Origin: Ignavibacteriales bacterium
GTDB taxonomy: Bacteria; Bacteroidota; Ignavibacteria; Ignavibacteriales; Melioribacteraceae
Reading direction: 5' to 3'
DNA length: 5,202 nucleotides
Assembly: GCA_020059785.1 (NCBI GenBank)
Contig: JAGVBL010000130.1
Coordinates: 1-5,202 of the forward strand
The translations under genes and the position numbers were made by a program. Each line of letters opens with the position of its first letter. Positions within the stretch are counted from its first letter, which is position 1. This document shows, one piece after another, positions 1-5,202 of the stretch. The notes below the pieces were generated by a model that ran no database searches, had not been told where the DNA came from, and worked only from the letters and a program-made list of their open reading frames with translations.

Positions 1-1
1 C

Positions 2-661
2 CAAAGAGACAGAAAAATTGCCTATTCATTTTTAAGAAAAAAGAAAAAGATTATAGTTCAACATGACAGTTTAGAAATGATCAATGAAATAATCTTGGAA
101 AAGATTCTTGACGAATTCACAGCACAAATATTTTTAGGCGAAGAAACAGCTATGTTCTTTCAATTCATGGAACCATTATTTGTTAGTGTAAACGAAAATC
201 TTAAAAAGAAATTCATAAGCGAAATGGTTTTTCAAGCTGTGAACTATCCTAGTGCATGCCTTGATGAGTGGAAGAAAATTACTCCGCGGACTGATATTCT
301 GAAGGAGGTTATAGACAGAGCTGATAATTATTTTCAACAATTAAAAGAGGTTGATGAACTTCCAGCCATCAACTTTAAGAGTTATGAAATTGAAAAAGCA
401 GTTGTACTTGAGATGCGGATCAAATCAAGGAATCTCAATAAGGCTGTTAGAGAGAAATCTATTTTCTACAATCTTGCTAGGCATATACAAATATTATATG
501 GTAAAAAATGGACAATCCAGAATGGCGCATCGGAAGATTCTCCACGCGAATTAAATGTTATAAGTCATACTGTGGAATTTCCGAGAATAGAGTTCATCGA
601 TCCAGAGGGAATTTTTTTAAGAAGATATAATAAAAAAGTATGGAGGGATAATGAGCAATAG
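2..661 (+). CDS. Unknown protein, probably 3' part of a longer gene
   Basis: I do not recognise this family. The frame has no stop from base 2 to the TAG at 659-661. The first ATG in the window is at 77 and gives 194 residues, but it has no Shine-Dalgarno sequence in front (the preceding bases are CAGTTTAGAA), whereas the next gene has a strong one. The 25 codons before the ATG read as ordinary protein (for example KIIVQHDSLE), so I favour a gene starting left of the window. The alternative is that another gene ends at the frame-1 TGA at 64-66 and this one starts at 77. The protein looks soluble and mostly helical, with no signal peptide or membrane segment. Its C-terminus has a compact stretch, EFPRIEFIDPEG, followed by basic residues, which looks like a conserved end motif. 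It overlaps the next gene by 11 bases, so the two are probably co-translated and may act together. Confidence 0.8.
   Translation, partial: QRDRKIAYSFLRKKKKIIVQHDSLEMINEIILEKILDEFTAQIFLGEETAMFFQFMEPLFVSVNENLKKKFISEMVFQAVNYPSACLDEWKKITPRTDILKEVIDRADNYFQQLKEVDELPAINFKSYEIEKAVVLEMRIKSRNLNKAVREKSIFYNLARHIQILYGKKWTIQNGASEDSPRELNVISHTVEFPRIEFIDPEGIFLRRYNKKVWRDNEQ
642..647 (+). promoter_or_regulatory. Ribosome binding site of the 614-residue gene
   Basis: GGAGGG lies inside the last codons of the upstream gene and three bases before the ATG at 651. This is close to the anti-Shine-Dalgarno complement and settles the start. Because the upstream gene stops at 661, ribosomes ending there are placed to reinitiate, so the two products are probably made in a fixed ratio. 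Confidence 0.8.
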
Positions 662-2495
662 AAAAGTGTTTTTGAATAACTACGTTATGAGTCTAAATGA
701 AAGAACTAGAAATGAAAAACAAGGACTTAAAATTGGTTTTGACTGGATTATATACAATTTGGGGATAAACAAAAATTGGAAACCTATAAGCCTGCCTTTT
801 TTTAGAAGTGAAGACGAACGAACCTTCATAACAAAAACTGGTGCACAATTCGGTATTGATATGGCTTTTTATGATAGTGTAAAAGAGGAACTATTAATAT
901 TTGTGCTCAAGGATGAGAAGCTTAATAACTCAAATTGGACAAAAGAAAACTTTGATTCTGATATTAGAATGGCAAGTGCCCCTGATTTGAAATCCTTAGC
1001 TGAGTTCAGAATAGCATTCATTAGAATCATACTTGCTTACAACAAAGATGAAGACGATAATGGGATTGAATTGTTTGAAAGATTAGCGCAAACACTACCA
1101 AAGAAAATTGAACCAAACATTCATGTCGAATATGAAAGATGGAATATAACTCGGATTGTGGATGAAATTGATAATTCTTTAATAACGCCCGACTTATTAC
1201 CACAACATCTAACAAGTTTACTAAATTATGTTTGTGCACAAGTGCATGATTTCAACTATGGCTCCGAAGAGTGGGAGAAACAGTTAATTCCGAATTGGAA
1301 AAACTTCATAAAAACTTTACTCACCGATTTCCCAGACGATAAGAGAATAAGATTGATCCCTGTCTCTCTGTTAATTGTTTACGAACATCGTAAAGAGTCT
1401 CCTGATTCTTATGCTGGATGGATAGATTTGATTGAATGGGCCATGCTTGCTGTTTGGGACAGATTCGCAAAAACGGAAGATATAAAAATCAAAGATATAA
1501 TTATCACTGAACTGTGGTATCTGTTTTATTTTTCCGAACTAGAGAAATATCTAACAACTAACGAAAAAGTTTTCCATTGTGAACATGGCTTACATTCACG
1601 TAAACGTGCTGGTTTACTTTCAGCATTGAATGATTCATATCTTGCATTTTGGTTAATTGGCCGACTTGGAATTTATAATTTAGGTGTGCAAGAACTCTTA
1701 CCTGCTGATCCCCAGTCACGAGACGAAAATTTTAACAAATTGATTTCACTAAATTATAGTAGAATTTATAATTTATTAAAGAATAATCCTGCCGCACTTC
1801 GTCCACTAATTGATCTGCATCATATAGAATTGTATCTAATATGGTTGATTATTTATCAGTCCGATAGGGATGATACCTTATTTAGCTGGTTATCTGAATT
1901 GGAATTTAGATTAGTTGTTCGCAGATTAGGATTCAATAAAATTCCTTTTATAGAAGGCCGAAATCGTCTTGATCTTGTTGCAGAATATTCGGCAACTGGT
2001 GAGAAACCTGATGAATTTGTTGACTCAAGTTCTTACATGTTAATGATGATATTGGAATTAACATTTTGTTTACCAGATGATGAGAGAGACTTACTATTAA
2101 ATAGTTATCATAAACATATTATCATGGGAATTGGTGACGATGATAAACCTCTTTCAAATCCTCCGTTAGAAATTAATCTTCAGAGTTGGGTTCCTCCGGA
2201 GGATTGGAGTAAAAGAGTTTTTTTAGAAACTGTAACGGATGGATTAAACATTTCTTCTACCAATTTTCATTCCGAAAAAGAATCTGATAATCAATTGTCT
2301 CTTGCGCAACGCATAATAAAATCAATTGAGAAATGTGAAAAATCGTATCCTGATAAAAATGAAATAAAAGCTCCGCAATCTGCTTATATATTAGCTTGTA
2401 TAAAAAATAAATCACCGCTACCTCCAATATTTTGGCGAAGGACTATATTTCCTGAATTTTTTACATCTGAGCAGAATCCTGCGGTTACTGGATAA
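651..2495 (+). CDS. Unknown 614-residue protein with nuclease-like N-terminus
   Basis: No named family is recognised. The start is ATG with a strong ribosome binding site and an 11-base overlap with the gene before it; the stop is TAA. Residues 1-110 resemble a PD-(D/E)XK restriction-endonuclease core: a helix with Glu22, then TGAQFGIDMAF with Asp70, then a hydrophobic strand LLIFVLK ending in Lys87. The usual Glu/Gln two residues before the Lys is Val85, so the site is either degenerate or uses neighbouring Asp88/Glu89. At 158-184 follows a segment of the form HVEYERWNIT...SLITPDLLP, which looks like a linker after a nuclease domain. Residues 185-600 are rich in Trp, Leu and Tyr helices without clear repeats, possibly a binding scaffold. 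A His/Cys cluster, HCEHGLH at 309-315, could bind metal. No signal peptide or membrane anchor is evident. Coupling to the preceding gene and the neighbouring mobile-element primase suggest a defence or element-maintenance role; this is inference. Confidence 0.85.
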   Translation: MSNRKVFLNNYVMSLNERTRNEKQGLKIGFDWIIYNLGINKNWKPISLPFFRSEDERTFITKTGAQFGIDMAFYDSVKEELLIFVLKDEKLNNSNWTKENFDSDIRMASAPDLKSLAEFRIAFIRIILAYNKDEDDNGIELFERLAQTLPKKIEPNIHVEYERWNITRIVDEIDNSLITPDLLPQHLTSLLNYVCAQVHDFNYGSEEWEKQLIPNWKNFIKTLLTDFPDDKRIRLIPVSLLIVYEHRKESPDSYAGWIDLIEWAMLAVWDRFAKTEDIKIKDIIITELWYLFYFSELEKYLTTNEKVFHCEHGLHSRKRAGLLSALNDSYLAFWLIGRLGIYNLGVQELLPADPQSRDENFNKLISLNYSRIYNLLKNNPAALRPLIDLHHIELYLIWLIIYQSDRDDTLFSWLSELEFRLVVRRLGFNKIPFIEGRNRLDLVAEYSATGEKPDEFVDSSSYMLMMILELTFCLPDDERDLLLNSYHKHIIMGIGDDDKPLSNPPLEINLQSWVPPEDWSKRVFLETVTDGLNISSTNFHSEKESDNQLSLAQRIIKSIEKCEKSYPDKNEIKAPQSAYILACIKNKSPLPPIFWRRTIFPEFFTSEQNPAVTG

Positions 2496-2638
2496 AATAC
2501 CATTTGATGCTAATAACTTTGTAATAAGCAATGAATTTAGTGCCTCTCTCCGGCGAAAAGATTTGTCATTTCGGTAAACTTAATATTTTCAATTCTCTGG
2601 AATTTTCTTGTGCTTCAGCATTAAATTTCCTGATGAAT
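2496..2638. other. Gap between convergent gene blocks
   Basis: There is no coding frame of note. Both flanking genes end here, so a bidirectional terminator would be expected, but none is convincing. Two weak inverted repeats are present: AATTC/GAATT with a 4-base loop at 2591-2604, and TTAAATT/AATTTAA with an 8-base loop at 2621-2642, the latter overlapping the stop of the minus-strand gene. Both stems are nearly all A/T and lack a following U-run. Confidence 0.5.
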
Positions 2639-2851
2639 TTAAGAAGCTGATACATAACCCTCACCTTTTTCAAAACTCGTTGTTGAAGCGGCATTTTTCT
2701 TAATAGTGCATCCTTGGCGGTTTGGATTAGAACCAAGTCGATAAGGAAATAAAACGCAATCCTTAATCACACATTCCCGAACCTGCTTCTTTTCATATCC
2801 AGAACATTCTAAGCAATGTCTTTTGATCGCTTTTAATGGAGTTAATTTCAT
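2639..2851 (-). CDS. Small four-cysteine, zinc-ribbon-like protein
   Basis: This is a 70-residue basic protein starting MKLTPLKAIKRHC. Four cysteines are arranged as CxxC at 13 and 16 (CLEC) and CxxxxC at 27 and 32 (CVIKDC), followed by LFPYRLGSNP. This layout matches small proteins, usually annotated as hypothetical, that I recall near replication genes of phages and integrative elements; the cysteines probably hold a zinc ion. A fifth cysteine at 48 lies outside the pattern. The last ~20 residues are polar and probably flexible. The ATG at 2851 is preceded by GAGGA at a short spacing. It starts 52 bp after the primase-helicase ends on the same strand, so it is probably the next gene of that operon, with a nucleic-acid-binding role inferred from fold and context only. 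The stop is TAA. Confidence 0.8.
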   Translation of the reverse strand: MKLTPLKAIKRHCLECSGYEKKQVRECVIKDCVLFPYRLGSNPNRQGCTIKKNAASTTSFEKGEGYVSAS

Positions 2852-2855
2852 ATTG

Positions 2856-2860
2856 TCCTC
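2856..2860 (-). promoter_or_regulatory. Ribosome binding site of the four-cysteine protein
   Basis: On the minus strand GAGGA precedes the ATG at 2851 by four bases. It supports this start and independent translation of the small gene despite its likely co-transcription with the primase-helicase. Confidence 0.65.
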
Positions 2861-2903
2861 AGATTATTCAAAAAGTAATTTTGGACGAGTTGGACAGCTT
2901 TAT

Positions 2904-4838
2904 TTACACTTCGTCGGGCGAATCAAAAAATGACCTGTCCAAGTTGTCCAAATTTTGTGGTTCACCTAACCGGATAAACCTCTCAGTACCGGATTTACGT
3001 TCAGTTATCTTAATTCCTTTAATTTTCGCTGCTTCTTTTAACCATCTAGAGAACCTTACCGGTTGAATTTCTGCAAATTCTTCATACTCATGTTTGAAGT
3101 TTTCCAATAAATCTTTCTTTTGGAATTCTTTCCCGATCTCAATCGAATCAAAGTATTCTACAAATTCCTCACTAGTCGAATCAATCATCTTTTTCTTTTC
3201 AAGATTTACATGATTACACTGGATAAGTCCCTTACTTAAATAAAGCTGGAGGCAGCCAATCATATAATTGAGAAAATAATTCCATTCTTCATTACTCCAT
3301 TCATCATAAAATCTGTGACCGAATTCATCGATAGGTCTGTGAGATTTATTATAATGGTCCGAAAACTCAACTACAAATTGCCTGTCTAAAGTTGAATCGT
3401 CAGATCCTTCAATCGTGTAGTTTGTTGAAATAATAATTTTTGGCGATTGATGAAATGGAATGATTATTTCATTCTGGTTTTTCTTTTCGACAGTTATGTC
3501 ATCGGTTATAATGGAAAACAGTTTATCAAAATTGAATTTCTTTGTAACATCATTGAATTCTATTATTGCTGTATCAAGAGTGACAGATTGAAAAGTAAAG
3601 CTCTTCGAGAAATTAAAATTTCTTCCATCCAAACGAATAGTTTTTCTAAGCTTTCCAATCGCTTGAGCAACCAAACCCTTTCCGCTTCTTCCATAAGCGC
3701 CGTCACTCAATTTCTCATCAAGAAAAATCACTGCTTTAGCATTTGTGGAATCTTTATAATTATGAAGCAAATAACCAATCGCACTTCTTAATGATGAAAT
3801 TCTTTGTTCATCATTTTTGCAAATGTTCTTAATAAAGATTTCAAACTCAGATTCTCTACTGTCTAGATTCAATCTTTTGTTGATTACCTGTTTATCCCAA
3901 ATGAATCCGTCTAATTCTTCATATCTCTTGATCTTGCTCGTGCTCTTCGTAATTTCAACAAAACAATTCGAGAAAAAGAGAAACCCTTTCTCTTTTGTAT
4001 CGCGCAAAAATTCTAATTCTCTTGTTTCTAAGAACTCAAGAAATGTCTGGACAAAATGTTGTGGTGCGCCTTTGATAACAGCATCAATTACTTTTATACG
4101 TGGTGTCTCTTTGAAATGCTCAACATCCAATCGCTTCAGATAATCGATTACAAAATCCTTGATATTGAAAATTTCCACCTCACGAACAATATTCTTGCTA
4201 ACCTTCAGCAGAATATAACCGCGTTCTAATTGCAGTTTGCAGAATCCGTTCTCTTCTAGAAATCTCTTAAAATTCTGTTTTGAAATATGAGTCTTATCAT
4301 TCTCGATATACCAAAACTTTACAAACGGTTTTTGCCAGCCAAACTTTTCGGCTATGTGATAAACCGTTCCAAGAGTAATCTTCCCATCATAATCCTTTTG
4401 CAGTGAATCAAACTTTTTATTTATCTCAAATTCCGAATCATGATAATGTTGGTTTCCTAAACTCATCTTCAAAAAATATTTCCTACCTTCCTCACCAATC
4501 GTTACTAAACCGAATCCTATTCGATACCATTCATCATAACAGTTTATCGGAAGATTGTTCTCTAAAAACTCAATTGCGCTTTCCAATTTTTCTTTATCAA
4601 AACTTGTCGGTTCAAAAGTCCGTTTACCAACTTCAAGAACTTCTTTCTCTTTCTGTAATTCGCAGTATTCATCCAAACAATCAATTAAAACATCGGCATC
4701 AATTTCCGCCGGTGGTTCTTTCGGTTCATTATAGAGAAACGAGTATCTATTTCCACTTTCATGTTTTGAGTAGGGAAGTACCGTTTGCGATTGACTCCAT
4801 CTCAATTCAATATGATCACATAATCCTTCATCTTTCAA
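2904..4838 (-). CDS. PriCT-2 and SF3 helicase segment after the stops
   Basis: This is an uninterrupted stretch of 644 residues if begun at the TTG at 4836-4838. Residues 9-40 are the end of the prim-pol domain, with motif III HIELR (Glu11) and the PYSKHESGNRY segment typical of this fold. Residues 82-170 match PriCT-2 (DEWYRIGFGL, then YHDSEFEINKKFDSL, then ITLGTVYHIAEKFGW). Residues 330-500 are the SF3 helicase: Walker A GAYGRSGKGL at 380-389 with Lys387, Walker B TAIIEFND at 423-430, sensor-1/motif C PKIIISTNY with Asn473, and a probable arginine finger at Arg486. Residues 594-624 look like a C-terminal winged helix, and the last 15 residues are an acidic tail. All ATPase motifs are intact, so a primase-less helicase could work if translated; an AGAGG before the TTG makes that possible. 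The four-cysteine gene follows 52 bp downstream. Confidence 0.75.
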   Translation of the reverse strand: MKDEGLCDHIELRWSQSQTVLPYSKHESGNRYSFLYNEPKEPPAEIDADVLIDCLDEYCELQKEKEVLEVGKRTFEPTSFDKEKLESAIEFLENNLPINCYDEWYRIGFGLVTIGEEGRKYFLKMSLGNQHYHDSEFEINKKFDSLQKDYDGKITLGTVYHIAEKFGWQKPFVKFWYIENDKTHISKQNFKRFLEENGFCKLQLERGYILLKVSKNIVREVEIFNIKDFVIDYLKRLDVEHFKETPRIKVIDAVIKGAPQHFVQTFLEFLETRELEFLRDTKEKGFLFFSNCFVEITKSTSKIKRYEELDGFIWDKQVINKRLNLDSRESEFEIFIKNICKNDEQRISSLRSAIGYLLHNYKDSTNAKAVIFLDEKLSDGAYGRSGKGLVAQAIGKLRKTIRLDGRNFNFSKSFTFQSVTLDTAIIEFNDVTKKFNFDKLFSIITDDITVEKKNQNEIIIPFHQSPKIIISTNYTIEGSDDSTLDRQFVVEFSDHYNKSHRPIDEFGHRFYDEWSNEEWNYFLNYMIGCLQLYLSKGLIQCNHVNLEKKKMIDSTSEEFVEYFDSIEIGKEFQKKDLLENFKHEYEEFAEIQPVRFSRWLKEAAKIKGIKITERKSGTERFIRLGEPQNLDNLDRSFFDSPDEV

Positions 4839-4844
4839 ATACAG

Positions 4845-4849
4845 CCTCT
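4845..4849 (-). promoter_or_regulatory. Possible restart ribosome binding site after the TAG
   Basis: On the minus strand AGAGG overlaps the last two bases of the in-frame TAG and lies six bases before an in-frame TTG at 4836-4838. The spacing suits initiation, and a ribosome ending at the TAG could restart there. It may equally be a chance purine run, since the next in-frame ATG is 124 codons further on. Confidence 0.3.
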
Positions 4850-4946
4850 AAACACTTTTGGGACCGTTTAATCTATTATGCAATTGCTCACTTTCACTAA
4901 CTTTAATCCAAATATGATAACCAACACCGCTTCCACTTTTCACCGC

Positions 4947-5202
4947 TCACATATATTTTTCACCAAGTCCTAATCTTTTACAAATCATTTCAAATATGCT
5001 AGAACCTGTCCCGTTTGCGGGATCATTTACTTTATCGATATCAATATTTCTCAAATCATTAATTCCACAAATTCCGCCAATACCGGTTACATTTACATTC
5101 CAGCCAAATTCAATTACATCCTGTTCAGTCTGTTCAATCAATTGCCAATTCTCCCAAGGAATAGTTGGCCGTTTCCCCTGGATAGGTAGAACATTAAATC
5201 CG
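4947..5202 (-). CDS. Prim-pol N-terminal segment, ends at premature TGA
   Basis: This segment runs from the window edge to the TGA at 4947-4949 and continues to the right beyond it. It carries the opening PIQGKRP...W motif, a glycine-rich VTGIGGICGIN stretch, and catalytic motif I, NIDIDKV, whose two aspartates (codons 5040-5042 and 5034-5036) would bind the divalent metals for nucleotide addition. The internal TTG at 5139-5141 is an ordinary Leu codon and not the likely start. The His-containing motif II and acidic motif III lie after the stops, so this piece alone should be catalytically dead. It is best read as part of the interrupted primase-helicase gene. Confidence 0.65.
   Translation of the reverse strand, partial: GFNVLPIQGKRPTIPWENWQLIEQTEQDVIEFGWNVNVTGIGGICGINDLRNIDIDKVNDPANGTGSSIFEMICKRLGLGEKYM

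Larger units (their letters stand above)
2904..5202 (-). pseudogene. Prim-pol/PriCT-2/SF3 primase-helicase with two in-frame stops
   Basis: Read in one frame from the right edge to the TAA at 2904-2906, this is about 765 codons of a bifunctional replication protein: a primase-polymerase domain (5201 to about 4720), a PriCT-2 domain (about 4590-4330) and a D5-like SF3 helicase (about 3800-3300). Such proteins prime and unwind DNA at the origins of phages, plasmids and integrative elements. The beginning lies outside the window; the first visible residues are GFNVLPIQGKRPTIPW, a usual prim-pol opening. The frame is cut by TGA at 4947-4949 and TAG at 4848-4850, yet homology continues in the same frame across both, so these are point changes and not indels. 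The TGA sits just before AVKSGSGVGYH, where a Trp would be natural. All other Trp codons in the frame are TGG, which argues against UGA recoding. Recent inactivation is the simplest reading; suppression, split translation or sequence error cannot be excluded. Confidence 0.75.

Noticed and set aside
19..57. Promoter formed by TTGCCT and TATAGT before the first gene
   Set aside because: The spacer would be 27 bases, too long for a sigma-70 promoter, and the region is probably coding.
2591..2642. Bidirectional intrinsic terminator between the convergent blocks
   Set aside because: The inverted repeats are 5 and 7 bp, almost pure A/T, and lack a T-run on either strand.
2904..2960. Acidic C-terminal tail of the helicase as a clamp- or SSB-like interaction motif
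   Set aside because: The end (NLDNLDRSFFDSPDEV) is suggestive but does not match the known clamp-binding or SSB tail consensus.
3447..4900. Plus-strand open frames of 108-165 codons across the helicase gene
   Set aside because: They lie opposite a minus-strand frame with clear helicase and PriCT-2 motifs, lack ribosome binding sites and have composition typical of antisense reading.
4836..5141. UGA=Trp or UAG=Gln genetic code as explanation for the two stops
   Set aside because: All other Trp codons in the large frames are TGG, with no further in-frame TGA or TAG, and two different recodings would be needed. It stays possible only as rare suppression.

Overview
The window is an AT-rich stretch of bacterial accessory DNA with two short gene blocks that converge on a 143-bp gap. 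The AT-rich codon use and the type of primase-helicase would fit a member of the Bacteroidota/Ignavibacteriota group or a mobile element living in one. No rRNA, tRNA or core gene is present to confirm this, so the assignment is a guess.

Left block, plus strand (2-2495): two overlapping genes form a translationally coupled pair. The first is probably the 3' part of a longer gene, because its frame is open to the left edge. The second encodes a 614-residue protein. Its N-terminal ~110 residues look like a degenerate restriction-endonuclease fold, followed by a long, mostly helical region. I cannot assign either protein to a named family. A coupled pair with a nuclease-like module next to mobile-element replication genes is a typical setting for a defence cassette, but that is inference.

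Right block, minus strand (5202 down to 2639): a primase-helicase of the prim-pol / PriCT-2 / SF3 (D5-like) type is followed 52 bp downstream by a 70-residue four-cysteine protein. Such primase-helicases replicate phages, plasmids and integrative elements. The most notable point is that the prim-pol domain is interrupted by two in-frame stops, TGA at 4947-4949 and TAG at 4848-4850, with no frameshift. The stops place each of the three catalytic motifs of the primase (IDID, SGxGxxH-like, IELR) in a separate segment. The 643 codons after the second stop are clean, and a Shine-Dalgarno-like AGAGG sits between the TAG and an in-frame TTG. The likeliest reading is a recently inactivated replication gene, possibly still giving a PriCT-helicase product. 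Stop suppression or an assembly error are the alternatives.

The gap at 2496-2638 holds no gene and no convincing terminator. I saw no CRISPR array, insertion sequence, tRNA or attachment site.
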